From the NCBI GenBank assembly GCA_035772785.1, contig JAOCPU010000001.1, positions 124,001-188,000 on the forward strand: a stretch of DNA of 64,000 nt, written 5' to 3'. Made by a program: the position numbers and the translations under genes. Positions within the stretch are counted from its first letter, which is position 1. Each line of letters opens with the position of its first letter. The DNA is from Phlebiopsis flavidoalba. Taxonomy: Eukaryota > Basidiomycota > Agaricomycetes > Polyporales > Phanerochaetaceae. Below the pieces are notes generated by a model, which did no database searches, was not told the DNA's origin, and was given only the letters and a program-made list of their open reading frames with translations. Positions 12,015-24,448 of the stretch are shown piece by piece.

Positions 12015-13990
12015 CTAATACAGCGAGTCGAGTCTAGGGTGTGGCGTAAAATTAAAGATACAAGGCGAGATAAAAAGACGGTGAAGGTGGCAGTTACGCT
12101 TTTGCCGTTCATACTGCTCCTTAAAACCAGCCGACGCGTAACCAAAAGCATGAGAGACAGCCAGGAATATCGAGGCACCTAGAGCCATATCAGCGGATGT
12201 CCGTCGCACACACAGAAACCAACGACAACGCACTCGCATAATACCCGACAGCCTTGTACCCGCCCCGTACTCGCGTTGATAGCGCCGGATATGGGCGGGC
12301 CCGCGACGGCGCCGAGGGCAATGACGGAGAAGAACATGCCGACGCGCCGCCCGACGGAGTGCGTCGCGCCCATGTTGAGCGGCGGGAGGCCGAGCATTGA
12401 GGCGAACATGCCTGTGAACATGCTATATATTGCCGCGGTGAGATTATTGTACAGTGGGAGGAGATGGGAGGGGGGGAGGCGCACCCGTTAATTATGCCGG
12501 AGAACAATGAACGAGCTTTTCGTGCGGATGAACGGCCAGATGAGAGTCTTATGTTTTATGCCGGCGCAGAATGCAGCGGGGGCCATGACCGTCAGTGGAC
12601 CTGGACACGGTGAGCTTTGGTTTCTCTGCATGGTCAATAGTCCAGTCTCACCGAAACTTGTCTGACAGTAACCCAGCCAGGATACGCCCTACGGCCGAGC
12701 CGCCGTTCGCGATAGAAACGAGGTACGCCGCGAACCCGGGCTCGATCCCTACGAATTCGGCGCTGATGTTGATATAAGTCAGCATCTGCCACGCTCATCA
12801 GCTAAACTCAAGGTTAAGGTTGACTCTGGATTAGCTCACAGTGTATAAACCGAAGAACGACAGGAACCCCGAGACGCAGTACATCGCAAACGCGGGGGAC
12901 CTGAACTCCCCGGAGGTCGACTATCGGGCCCGGATCAGCCTTGGGCGGGAGCCGGCGCGCGCGACCATCAGAGCGTTGTCCCGTCAACAGGCACAGTCAG
13001 GATGAGCGCGAACGATGCCCTTCGCATCGTCCATTGGAATGGCTGTCGAGGCGTCAGCGTTTGATAGTTTGGGTAATGAGGGGAGAGGGTGCGCACCCGA
13101 CGGTGCGGATGAGGTTGTTCACGGACAATGGGGAAGAGCGTGCCGCCCGTGCTGGAGCCGAACGCCATGCACCCCAGTGGCGAGGCCTTTGCGGCGTTTG
13201 AACCAGTGCGCGATGACGGCAACGAGGGGGCCGAATGTTGCGCCGGAAGCCAGCTGGTATGCTTTGTTGAGTCAAAGATGCGATTAGAGAAAAAGAAAGA
13301 CCTACTCCGACGGCAAAGCCCTGGCAGAGCAGAAAGTGCACAGTAGACTTTGCATTCTGCTACGAGGAGCGTGGCGACTACGAGGAGGGGAAGCGAGGAG
13401 ATGATGTGAGCGGGATCTTCATGTGCCCTCTGTCGAAGAGCTGGCCCATGAAGAGGCCGGGCATGAACGTTAATGCGTACTGAAAAAAATCTGTCAGATA
13501 TGACTGAGACAGATTTAATTGGGAAACATACTTGTATAGATCCTATCCATGCTCTGGGGAAAATGAATACGATAAGAACGTGGGCAAGGCTGGCTGCTTA
13601 CATCGTTGACGGGGATGTATCAGACTTAGTAGCGTTCGCTCATAATATGATTGGAATGTTTTCCTGTTGAATGTAAGCATTGGTTTGTCTTTTGGCTAGG
13701 GACAGAGCAACGTACTCCCCAAGCGTTGACATATCCGAAAGGTCGCAGCATTTCCTAACCGCGCCCTAGAAATATTCTCATTCAAACGTCCACTCTAAGC
13801 GAATTAAACAGATGACTCACACCAAGTGACGACCAGCCAAGCTCGCATTCCCGCCGTCTGGGGAAGTCAACCTCCTCGCTTATCAGTTGGAGTCCCTATC
13901 GACTCAGTCGTCCGAAACCTCCGCTTTGGCGCATGCGCGTCCGAGCCGTCGTCGATGCACCTGTGCTTCGCGGACGTCGAGGCGCGATCC
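12015..13990 (-). CDS. MFS transporter, monocarboxylate (MCT) family
   Basis: This is a twelve-helix major facilitator of the fungal monocarboxylate-permease-like family; the substrate is unknown. The N-terminus is polar and followed by the family motif PDGG near 13850-13862 and MRAWLVVTW, then an intron. Further blocks, in order on the minus strand: MPGLFMGQLFDRGH, VHFLLCQGFAVGVG, ASGATFGPLVAVIAHWFKRR, then the cytoplasmic-loop signature GLATGVMAFGSSTGGTLFPI, YCVSGFLSFFGLY, FVGIEPGFAAYLVSIANGGS, AVGRILAGLLSDKF, LGLPPLNMGATHSVG and VIALGAVAGPPISGAI. Introns are about 50 nt. Several one-base frame changes occur, one being an extra base at 13848-13849. All regions of the family are present, so the gene may be intact. 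The C-terminal end near 12015 is approximate. A second, more damaged copy of the family lies just upstream in the same orientation. Confidence 0.82.
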
Positions 13991-14904
13991 CCGCTGCTCG
14001 TCCCCCGATAGTCTTCTCGTCGTCGCTGCGCTGCGACAGCGTCCGCGCATCGCAATTGGGGGGGGCGGGGCGACATGGGTCCAGATGTCGGGGTACACAA
14101 GCAAGGATCCGGAAAAAGAAAGAGAGAGAAAAAAAGCGGGCGGAGAAATAAATGTCCCCGTTCAGCAGGGCGGCTACTAATACGCTTCACCAGAGCCCCG
14201 GGCAGTGCGCATCGCAGCCCCTACACGGTCTTCGAGTCACCCTGATCGCACGTAGTTCCTCTGCGCCTCTGCGCGTTGCAGTTTTCTCCGCGGATCGAGG
14301 GTGGGCTGTCCGGGTCACTGAGTTCCCTGGCGATATCCAGCGCGCTCGCGACCTGCTACACGCTTCGCGGGCGTTATGACAGCGGTGTTTGCGCCCCCGT
14401 CATCCTGTGGCCGTAATGGGAACGGGGAGGGCTTTGTGTGGCGCGTCCTGATAGGCGGCAGAAACGAGGCGTATACGTATTGTATTATTAATTTACTTGT
14501 ACATGTGCGCGACGCGGGGTTTGCGCCTAGGTATAACTTACGTGCGTTGCAGGTGTCTAATGGGGATGTCCTGCGAAAATGAGGCGCGAATCTAGCGTGC
14601 GTGCGTGGTGTGTACGATGTGTGGTGAGCAGAGCTTGAGGGGATCGTAAATCGGCGTATGCGCCCGCAGAAATGGCGTTACTGTGTTGCCTGGCTTGGCC
14701 CGCTAGACCATTGGCACCACCCACCTGCGCAGCACCAACTGACGTACGATCACATGAGCAGCGCGACTGAGGGGACCATTCACAGCGTGAGCCTAGGGCA
14801 CACGGAATAGAGGCTGTGCAGAAACACGAGCGGTCGGAGAGACGCATGAACAAGTTTGTGCGTACCACGCGTAATAGCCAACGGCATTCTGTTAGGCCGC
14901 CTGG
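13991..14904. other. Spacer between the two MFS genes
   Basis: About 0.9 kb separating the tandem MFS genes. I see no recognisable gene. Short frames on both strands are rich in Arg, Ser and Ala, as expected of random GC-rich frames. It should hold the promoter of the first MFS gene. Confidence 0.35.
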
Positions 14905-16870
14905 TCAGCCTCGTTGAGTCGCGTGCCGGCAAATGGGCTGTCCCTGGCGAGGAGGCGCACTCCAAGTGTCGTAGGGATCTGTGAAAGAACATTGCACAGC
15001 CGGCGTCCCGCGCATCGTCGTTGCGTTTCCGAGCGCATCGTGATCAGCTGGCAGCGGCTGAGCTATCAGCAGACGAAGACAACCAGACGAGATTCTGCGC
15101 ACGGTTGCACCGTGCGCAAGATGAAAATGTGCCTGTAAAGCAGGAAGCGGACTGACCCGTATAAGAAGCCCTCTGCAACATAATCCGCCTTTTGACGTGA
15201 TTAGGGTGCATATCATAGGTCAAGATGCCGGCAATGAATTCCGCAGGTGCCATGATATTAAGTGGGCCTATATCCTCGTGTCAAATGCTTATCACCGCGT
15301 GATTGGGCCCGAGACGCACCATATTTTGGTCTGCCAAAATTACCAACCAGCCCATCGAAAACCGGAGCCAAAAAGAGCCAGGTCATGGAGCGATGGTAGA
15401 CGATGTAAGAACGAAAAGTCTTACGTCGATGCCGGTAACGTTCGATAGATCGCCAGCGCTTAACCATCGAAATTGGTACTTCAGGACGACCTACTAACGA
15501 TTTAGCCAATGTGGATGAAACTCAGAAGCGGGTGGTACGTCTACGGGTGGTTGAGCAATATCCGAGGAAAAAGGTTTACGAATCCAAGTGCGTATCTACT
15601 AAACAGATAGTATGCAGGGTGGTTCAAGCTGTTAAAGCGTCCTGTAGGTGTTCACAGAATTGGCGCCGGAGGTCCCATGTCTTTGGCGGTAAATCGGCGC
15701 TCGACGCGGTAATGTATCGTGACCACGAGCGTCACCGAGACCAGATTGAAAACCGAGGGATCCACTTCATGCGATCCTGTGGCAATCTAGCGGCCGCGCG
15801 GCACACAATCATGCGTGGTTCTGCTCGATGCCCAAGATGAATAGCCGGACATAGCCCCACTCTCCTGGATAAATCGCGCCGTTAGTCCTATGGGGAAAGA
15901 AGAGTCCACGTGCCGATGCTCGAACCGACGGCGACGACGGCCCGGAGCGCGAGTCCTTTTCGTTTCTTGAGACCCAGTGCGCGTCCACCAACGCCGGCCC
16001 AGCATCGTGCACCGGAAGTTAACGACGCCACAGCCCAGCTTTGGAGTGGGAAGGGGGTCAGACAACGCGAAAACGTGGAGGGAAGCATTCGGCAGGACGT
16101 ACGCCGACAGCGAAAAGACCTTGGCAATATCTAGGATTGCGCAGTATAAACGGTTGACACCTGTGCGACAGAAGGTCGCCATGATCAGAACGCGGTGGTT
16201 CGCAAAACCGTGCCATTGGAACTTCCGCATGAGACCCATGTCGAGATGCGGCCACCCGGTACCAGGCCTGGGATGAATAATCGGAGCTATGTAAACAAGA
16301 GAGATGTTTAGCACAAAGTTTGGAGGCGGAAGTACGATTGTTACAAACCTGTATCGATGCCTATCCATGCTCTCTGCACAGCGCGGACGTACGGGTAAGC
16401 ATCTCCGCGCCTAGATAGGGAAATATACATGCGCACATTTGTGGATAGAAGTGATGTGTCTAATTTAGCAGCGATCCTGTTACAGCCTGCGTGTGTCGTG
16501 GGGGTCGTAGTACGCTTTGATAAAACCCTGGAACCAGACGGATTGCAGAAAGGTTGGGGATACCCTTTAAAAGGTGGTGCCCACGGACAAAGCACACTCA
16601 CGTTTGTGGCATGCCCGATGCATTAACTAACAAAACCGAAGAAGTTGCTAATAATGTGCCGTGAAGTATTAGCTCTCGCGACTGATTAGCGGACGGTTCA
16701 GTTGCGAACATCCAGACGGGGTTGTCTCCCGCGCTTGGCACTGACACTCCACGAGGTGGTTCGCACGCTACTACAGTCCACACTCCTTGAGGCCACCGCT
16801 CTGGAAAGTTCGTCCTCGAGCACGAACTCGGCGTGCCTAGTGGGTTCGGACTCGTCCACTTGCACGCTGG
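14905..16870 (-). pseudogene. Second MCT-type MFS gene, heavily disrupted
   Basis: Pieces of the same transporter family as the gene next to it appear in family order but scattered over all three minus-strand frames. Near 16560 is FLQSVWFQGFIKAYYDPHDT, resembling the first loop. Near 16370-16250 are AWIG and PGLVPGGRI. At about 16100 ILRNPRYCQGLFAVGV matches the CQGFAVGVG block of the neighbour. Near 15950 LGLKKRKGLAL and VVAVGSSIGTW match the GLATGV..GSSTGG loop, followed by ARFIQESG. The C-terminal half (15800-14905) gives only weak hits such as FNLVSVTLVVTI. Damage is greater than in any nearby gene, so I favour a decaying tandem duplicate, although sequencing errors add to it. Both ends are estimates. 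Confidence 0.5.
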
Positions 16871-18904
16871 TTCCGAGCCCGCGAGCGAGCGCGGCGCTGG
16901 CCCTCAAGATGTCGCCTTTTTCTCTAGTACTCGCGCTCCGCCGTGAATTCGTGTGTCTTTTCGTCCGTCGTCAGCGTGGGAAAGGTGCGCTCCCCTTCCG
17001 AGGCGTCATGGGAGCAGTTCCACCTGTGTCGCAAGTCTCCAGTCCAACATTGCTGATGTTGGATTTTGGTTGGGGTAGGCGGGCGCTTGTGCGGGGGACA
17101 ATAGGCCAGGAGCTCAGACCCGGAGGAGGACAATTGAGGAGAGCCGGTACCGAGCGAGATGTGTGAATGACGGGGCGGACCAGCCCTGTATATATATACC
17201 CTAATGCCTGCTCAGTCTGCGAGCGCGTGTTCAACAGGCTCGTCGCTCCGGTGAGATTGGGTCCGGCAGGGCAAAGGGGGATTGTGCTCTGCACCAGCAC
17301 GCCCCATGCAGTCGGCGAGTCTGCAGGCCTGGGTCAGCAATTGCGATTCGCACGTACCGACTCACTTTTGCCCTATGGCTGCTTTGCTTCTTCTTTTTCG
17401 CAGTTGGTTGCGCTGATGGGTGGTTCCGCTGGCCATGGTCTATCAACTGCGGCGGTACTGCATATTTTTCCGCGTACCCCTTAGACCTCGTTGTGGTGTC
17501 CACGCTGCTTCTCGACTCTCGCTTCGTCCTACCTCAACGTTAATCGCGACGTCTGAGATTTATTCAAAGGGGTGACCGTGACGTAAACCAGAGTCGATCT
17601 TGTGTTGTTGTCTGGCAAGACTAGTCCCCATAAGTGCGGCCCACAACACTGTAAGGCTGGCCGTTTGTGCGGTGGCTGGGCTGAATGTGCAATGCCTTAA
17701 GGTGGGCCATGCGTCGTATGCCCGCCTCATCGGGCCGAATTGCCATAAGGTGTACCCACCAGTCGCGTGTAATACACTCGCTGCATACCGGGTGCAAGAC
17801 TCCCCTGAGTCCCTTACCGCTAACGCGTTGTCGGTTGTCGCTGCCTACTTGCGGGTTGCGCTTTATTTAAGCTGAGGTCGTGAGAGGGCGAAGGTTTATA
17901 TGGCGTTTGCAGTACACACCAGTGGGTGGCTTAAAGTTTAGGTCTGTAACTGGGTGTGCACAGCTGTACTTGCATAAGCTATAATCGGTGACTGCATCTG
18001 CAACTCTCGTTTCCATAAATTGCTTACTATTTATAATTAATATAGCGTCCGTTAGACTGTGCGCGCAACGTTAAGCTAACCGTACATTCCGGAGTTTGTG
18101 TGGATGTTTCTAGAGCTCTGATCACTTCCAGCCAAGAGCTGTCCGTTTGTGTGTTGGCACTATGTGTTATTCTGGACAATCCGTTTGCACGCCGTACTGG
18201 TGCTGGGGCTGGCGATGTCAATGAACGTTTTCAGTGCGTTCTTCTGCCCATGGGATATTTGCAAGCCAGTAAGGCGTCGTTTAGTTATAATGGCGACGGG
18301 TCAGTGCTGCTTTGACACCGTCGTTTCCGCGTGTTGCTGGACGAGTCACGCGCTAAGCATCTCCGTTGCTAGGCGCGGAGCACGCACTGCGAAATTGTTC
18401 TTCTACGTCAGTACTTACGCCATCCTCTCCTTGGAACAAACCAATGCCACGGACAAACACACAGCGAGGGCGGCGGAAGCGCAGTCTGTGAATGGGCGGG
18501 GTTTCCGAACAAGGTAAACACTCGCCACACAAACGAGGGCCTCCAGGTGCCCACCCGGCCAAGCTCCCGGTCTCGCCAACGCCTCTCAGCGACGCAGGAC
18601 GCACAGTTTCGCCAAACATCGAAGTGGCCATCGCACGCGCAAACTTACGGCCGACGACTGGGACCTCGATCGTGGCGCGGAAAACAGAAAACATCAAATC
18701 GGGCGCGCCGGATCCATGTGGCGCTCCGATAATTTTATTCTCACACTTTATTTTTTGCCGGATAAGAGTTAGTAAAGTCTTAGTGGATTTATGGTTGATT
18801 TTATTTCTCTCCGCTTTGGGAAGCTAGGTCCCTCACCAAAAATTTCGACGAAGCGCCAACTACTAACGACCTCTAGTCCCACACTACACCGCTCGTAGGA
18901 CAAT
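16871..18904. other. Region with no recognised gene
   Basis: Two kilobases with several moderate frames (16702-17166 plus, 17167-17484 plus, 17600-17875 plus, 18353-18697 minus), none of which I can match to a family. A TATA-rich stretch lies at about 17187-17199. The part next to 18904 should include the NOP1 promoter. I cannot exclude a broken gene here. Confidence 0.35.
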
Positions 18905-20203
18905 ATGGCATTCGGTGTGTATAGTGGCCCAGCGAAGGCGGCGATAGTGCAAGCTTCTGACGTGCAGTTTTTTAGGGTCAATCTGGTGGTCGCGGCGGCT
19001 TTGGTGGACGTGGAGGCGACGTCGTGGAGGAGGCCGTGGAGGAGGAGCACCAAGGATGGGTGGAGGAGGATTCGGCCGGCGGCAGGGGCGGTGGACGTGG
19101 TACGCAACCGACGCAGCAAAAATTCAGTGCAATTAACTCATGCTTTCTAGGTGGAGTGGCTTCGGTGGCCGTGGCGGCGTTGTGCAAAGCGCGTGTGGTG
19201 ACCGCTGTGCGCGGGTGGCGTGGAGGGTGGGGCGGGGCGGTCCTCGCGGTGGAGGCCGTGGCGGGCGTGGGTGGACGGGGTGGAGGACCTGTGGGAACGC
19301 GGCGGCTCGAATGTGATCATTGAGCCGCACAGGCACGGCGGCATCTTCATCGCCAAGGGCAAGGAAAGCATGCTCGTCACCAAGAACTGATTTCGTCCCC
19401 GGCGAGTCGGTCTACGGCGAGAAGCGCATTTCGGTCGAGAGGGGCGGCGTCGAGGGCACCAAGATCGAGTACCGTGTCTGGAATCCGTTTCCTCTTTCGA
19501 AGCTGGCGGCGGGTGTTCTTGGTGGTATGGAGAAGATTTTCATCCAGCCGGGCAAGAAGGTGCTCTACCTCGTGCCGCCAGCGGTACCTCTGTCAGTCAC
19601 GTAGCTGATATTGTTGGACCGGTAAGGATCATCTCGTCCTTGCGTGCATGGGTATTGACTCTGCCTGCAGGAAGGTGTTGTTTACGCTGTCGAGTTCTCG
19701 CCGCGGTCAGGCCGTGACCTATTGGCATGGCCAAGAAGCGCACCAACGTCATTCGTAAGCAGAAATGGTCTCACTTATGATAAACCCAAACTGAGAGTTG
19801 TGTAGCCATTGTCGAAGATGCCCGTACACCACAAAAAAATATCGCATGCTCGTTTTCCGCCGTAGATGTCATCTTTGCCGATGTCGCTCAACCCGACCAA
19901 GCACGTATCGTCCGGCCTCAACGCCCAGTACTTCCTGAAGAACGAGGGCCACTGTCTCATTTCCATCAAGGCCAGCAACCTCTGTGTCGACTCGACCCTC
20001 GCCACACAGAAGTCGTCTTTGCCAACGAGGTTGCCACCCTCCGGACACAAAAGTTCAAGCCTATTGAGCAGATAACGCTCGAGCCTTACGAGCGTGACCA
20101 CGCATGGTATCCCCCCCCCCCGGTAAGCGCGATCTATTCCATTGCGAGGCGTGTGCTCAACCTTTTGGCGTTCTCCCAGCCACCTACAAAGCGGCATCTG
20201 TAG
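18905..20203 (+). CDS. Fibrillarin, box C/D snoRNP 2'-O-methyltransferase
   Basis: Fibrillarin is the nucleolar methyltransferase that uses C/D snoRNA guides to methylate pre-rRNA. The gene starts MAFG, with an intron right after, then a glycine/arginine-rich domain ([11 protein letters not shown] and similar, 18980-19290) with another intron near 19100-19150. The methyltransferase part follows: [74 protein letters not shown], then the AdoMet motif [17 protein letters not shown]. Next are [75 protein letters not shown] and [17 protein letters not shown]. The last exon appears to start near 20180 and ends in TAG at 20201. Frame breaks include a missing G at about 19572 (CTCGTGCC for CTCGGTGCC). 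PMT2 follows on the same strand after about 560 bp. Confidence 0.93.
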
Positions 20204-20766
20204 AGTTTCTCTCATGGTTTCTGCTTTTTCTCTTGTCGCACTCTTCCTTGCACTTTCCCCTCTCGCCTCTGTATTAGTGTACCAGCACAAAAGTACACCT
20301 GCTCTTTCTTTCTCGGTTTTTATAAATTAATCTCCCGGAAACGAGCTGCGCGAGCGAAGAGTCGGGCGGCAGTCTGCCATATTGATTGCTGTGCATACGT
20401 GTCCGCGTTTGCAGGGAGAACTGAGGCGAAAACCACGCATCAAAAGTCCCCAGCAGTCTCTATCCTCCGTGCTATATCTTTCGCCGTTCTACGCTTTTCG
20501 CTCTTTCTCGTGTGCCAGCGCATGGTTGTTATTCTTGCTTGATCTCTGCAGGCAGCAGCAACGAAACCCGATCGACGACGACCGGCTGACGTAGCAGCGA
20601 ATGAAACGCTCAGGCTCAGACCCCCATCTCTCTCAACTTCGGCACGCCAGAGGTCTCTCCGCGCACGTCCTCTGACTTTGAAGAAGTACACTACCCACAC
20701 CACACAACAAGCAACCACGGCTGGCCAGCACCGCCGCGCGAGCAAGAGGAACTACCGCTGCACTAC
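20204..20766. other. NOP1 3' flank and PMT2 upstream region
   Basis: About 560 bp between fibrillarin and PMT2. It is pyrimidine-rich near 20210-20330 and 20450-20560, as expected of a fungal 3'-UTR followed by a promoter or 5'-UTR. I see no gene of its own. Confidence 0.4.
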
Positions 20767-23700
20767 ATGGGCGAGGAGACGGCGCGCAGGCGGGTCACTC
20801 GCACCCCTGGAGGCAATGGAGTCTACGACACACATCTCGAGGGTCCCGACGAGTACGACGACGGGGGTAAGGATGTTTACGCCAAAATGAAGGCGTCGAT
20901 GGTGCCCATAAGCAGCGGCGGCCACGTCGACCGCCGCCCCCGCCAGCGACGACCATCGTGCGTGCTCTCGCCCCTGCGCACCGCTGACCCTCTCTTACCG
21001 CCAGACCCGCAGAGCGAGTTCGTGCAGCAGAACCTGGAGCACATCCCGCGATCGCGTACACACTGCTCTCGTGCTGGACGCGCTTCCACCAGATCGGCCG
21101 CTCGCCGACGGTCGTGTGGGACGAGGCGCACTTTGGCAAGTTCGGCAGCCACTACCTCAAGCGCGAGTTCTACTTTGACGTCCACCCGCCGCTCGGCAAG
21201 ATGCTCGTCGGCCTCGCGGGCCTCCTCGCGGGCTACGACGGCTCCTTTGAGTTCAAGAGCGGCGAGCAGTACCCCGACAGCGTGCCCTATGTCGCCATGC
21301 GCGTCATGATGGCCATGTTCGGCGTCGCAATGGTGCCCCTGGGGTGGTACACCGCCGTTGAACTCGGTATGAGCTGGCGGGCGTGTCATCTCGTTGCCTT
21401 GATGGTCCTACTTGGTGAGCACTGTCCCACACTCGAATTCGCCGAGTCACCTGCTAAGCTTAACAGATGTCGGCTGGTTGTGCATATCGCGTTTCATTCT
21501 TTTGGATTCTATGCTGCTCTTCTTCACGTTCTTCACTACTGTCTTCTGCATGACAAAATTCCACAACCAGCAATACCAGTGCGTATCTGTACCGTTGGCA
21601 CCCCGCATATATGCTGATAGATCTATCAGGCCGTTTTCATTCGACTGGTGGTTGTGGCTCTCCCTAACGGGATATTCCATTGGCTGTGTCGCAAGGTGAT
21701 TGAATATCAGGCGAGGACAATCTAGACCGCTAATATTAGCACAGCGTCAAATGGGTCGGTCTATTCGTCACCGCTCTCGTCGGTCTGTACACTATCGAGG
21801 ATCTATGGAACAAGTTTGGTGACTTGCGAATGTCTGTTGTAAGTGCACAATCCGCATTCTCACTGGGTATATGCGTGCTGAATAGTTGAACGTAGCGTGA
21901 CCAAGCCTGGCACTGGGGTGCGCGGGATAGCGTGTCTCATTGTTCTACCTATACTGGTCTACATGAGCACTTTCAAGATGCACTTCCTCATCCTTAACCA
22001 TTCTGGTCCTGGAGATGCTCAAATGAGTTCATTGTTCCAAGCCAATCTTGTTGGGAACAATTTCGCTTCCTCACCTCTGGGTCAGTACCATTGACTTTTG
22101 TGCGCTACTTGTCCTTTGTTCACATGCCTTGATAGAGGTGGCTATTGGCTCCAAGGTTACATTGAAGAATGTCGGCTATGGTGGTGGTCTGCTGCATTCA
22201 CACGTCCAGACGTACCCATCCGGTTCCTCACAGCAACAAGTCACTTGCTACCACTACAAGGATGACAACAACGACTGGAACATTCTGCCTCGCTGGGACG
22301 AGCCTGCATATGACCCCGAGGGCCCTATGCGCTTCTGCCTGCAGCACGGGCGATGTCATCCGCCTGCAACACGCACCTACCACTCGCAACCTGCACTCAC
22401 ACACGATCCCCGCGCCCGTGACAAAGCTGAACCACGAGGTCTCGTGCTACGGCAACGCAACCGTCGGTGACGACAACAAGGACTACTGGGTCGTCGAGGT
22501 CGTAGACGATCTCAAGAGCGGGAAGAAGGTGGACAAGATCCACGCGCTCACGACGCGCATGCGCTTCCGCCACCAGTCCCTCGGCTGCTACCTCCGCGCC
22601 GCGAACGCGATCCTGCCGCAGTGGGGCTTCAAGCAGGTCGAGGTGAGCTGTGACAAGGAGAACAACCCTGGCGACGCGCACACGTACTGGAATGACGTCG
22701 AGAGCCACTGGAACCCACGCTGTATGTCTAGATATATGCGCTTGATACTCGGTATACTCATCGTTTGCACCCACAGTGCCCCCTGGTGACACCAAGTTCT
22801 ACCGCTCTCCGTTCCTGCGCGACTTTTGGCACCTCAACGTCGCGATGATGAACGTCCAACAACGCGCTCATTCCCGACCCGGACAAGGAGGACATTCTCG
22901 CCTCGAAGCCGACCGACTGGCCCTTCCTCCGTCTTGGCCTGCGCATGTGCGGCTGGGGCGACAACCAGTATCAAGTACTACCTGCTCGGCACGCCCATCA
23001 TCTGGTGGGGCAGCGGCGCGAGTCTCATTCTTGCATTTGTCGCACTGGGCTGGTACTTGATGCGCATGCAGAGGAAGTATGTGGATAGTGGAGCCAAGTG
23101 AGCAGCCGCGGTATTTCAAAGACGAGGATAGTGACTGATATATGCACCGTTGTGCAGGAGAGTGGGAACACTTCCTGTATGTTGGGCAAGGTCGCCTTTT
23201 TCGGCTGGGTTCCTACACTACTGTAAGGCGTGTATACACATACATTGGCAACGGTTCGAACTGATCGGACAAAACACTCACTCACACCTCATAGTCCCAT
23301 TTCTTGATCATGGGGCCGTAAGTAACGTATATCCACCACTACGTATGTTTCATATTCCTGTCCTCCACCCAGTGATGTTGACCCTCGCTTTCAGCTTCCC
23401 ACGCTTTACTTCGCAGTCCTGATGTTCGCACACATCTCCTCGATCACTTCATCTTTCACCGCCCTCCGTCTCTCCACGGAGAAAAACAAAATGGATCGCC
23501 TTTGGCGTCTTCGCCGGTGCCATCGTCCTCACCTTCTGGTGGTGAGAGCCGGCGTCGCCCGTTCGGCATCGACGGGCCCATCAACGACCACTAGGGGGTC
23601 TCCAGTGGCGTAAAGTGAGTGCTTTATCGCTGTGTGTGAGACACAGTATGTGCAGAGCTGACATGGCGAACGTCAGACCTGGAACATATATAATCTATAA
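20767..23700 (+). CDS. Protein O-mannosyltransferase, Pmt2 subfamily
   Basis: This is an ER membrane enzyme that transfers mannose from dolichyl-phosphate-mannose to Ser/Thr of secretory proteins, usually as a Pmt1-Pmt2 heterodimer. The polar N-terminus is followed by [20 protein letters not shown], with the DE pair of luminal loop 1 that is catalytic in this family. Next come [20 protein letters not shown] and many membrane helices. The luminal MIR-domain part spans about 22130-22740 ([72 protein letters not shown]). Then come [39 protein letters not shown] and the last helices ([29 protein letters not shown]). The end, GLQWRK-intron-TWNIYNL, is clean and stops at 23698-23700. Small introns and a few one-base breaks interrupt the frame. 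The family-length protein (about 750 residues) appears complete. Confidence 0.93.
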
Positions 23701-23844
23701 GTGTAGGACGGACTTGTTGTACATGGTGTCTATTTGCATTCGCTGTCTGTGTTTCTCGCTCGGAGCCTATGGACAAGTAATTATAATCCACTCTTCGCAT
23801 TGGTGCTTTAATGTAATGCAAGAACCGGGTTTTTGCCGCGACTT

Positions 23845-24035
23845 CGTTCCTTATAGCTCGGGGGGCGGGGTGTGCTGTTCATCGCTCAAAAAACAGAGGT
23901 CCCATAGGGCTACTCGACCTACTTACAGGCTACAAGGAATCAGGCGGACTCTGGGTGTAGGGAAGTCCCTCAAGTTTTTCGATGTAATTACTAGTCAGCC
24001 GATAGTGACTCGTGAGTCTAGAACGACAAAGTAGG
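23845..24035 (+). repeat. Short dispersed repeat R2, copy 1
   Basis: This stretch matches, in inverted orientation, positions 47335-47512. Shared blocks include GCTCAAAAAAC followed by GAGGTCCC, CACTCGACCTAC (here CTACTCGACCTAC), CAGGCTACAA, ATCAGGCGGACTCTGG, TTACTAGTCAG and GATAGTGACTCGTGAG. It is non-coding as far as I can see. Copy 1 lies just upstream of FunK1 copy A, whereas copy 2 lies downstream of FunK1 copy B, in the same orientation relative to the kinase. A solo LTR or another small element end is possible; I found no clear target duplication. Confidence 0.6.
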
Positions 24036-24346
24036 CTCGTACACCAAGCCGTCAGCCGTCGTACAGTTCGGTAAGTTTGCCGTTTCATCCTCTTGGTTTC
24101 TCCTCGATGCGGGCGTCCGTGCGCGTACTTCGAGAAGAGGGATGGGAATTACCTGGGGTACTAGCGGAGTTCGAAATGACAAGCATCAACATTCCCGTTT
24201 AGGCAGTTGTAGTTCGAACCTGCACCTTTCCCATTGTTCTCAAGAATTGATCGTGTCCTACGGCACACGCACTAGAAAACTGCCCCAAACATGAGGGAGA
24301 AAACAAGTACGCGGCTGGGTACCAACTGAATAGTCTATCCGTATCC

Positions 24347-24354
24347 CATAAAAG
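24347..24354 (+). promoter_or_regulatory. TATA-like box upstream of FunK1 copy A
   Basis: The motif CATAAAAG sits about 95 bp upstream of the ATG at 24449. The surrounding bases (CCCATAAAAGGAG) are kept in copy B at 50761-50770, while other upstream bases have diverged. Confidence 0.45.
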
Positions 24355-24448
24355 GAGCCGTAGCTGCTACGAGAGGGATGCCAAATCCCCCTCACCCGCT
24401 GACACAGTACGAGGCTCGAGCATTCGCACTCCTTCCTCTGCCTACGCC

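Noticed and set aside
17187..17199. TATATATA stretch as a promoter
   Set aside because: No recognised gene follows it on either strand within a useful distance.
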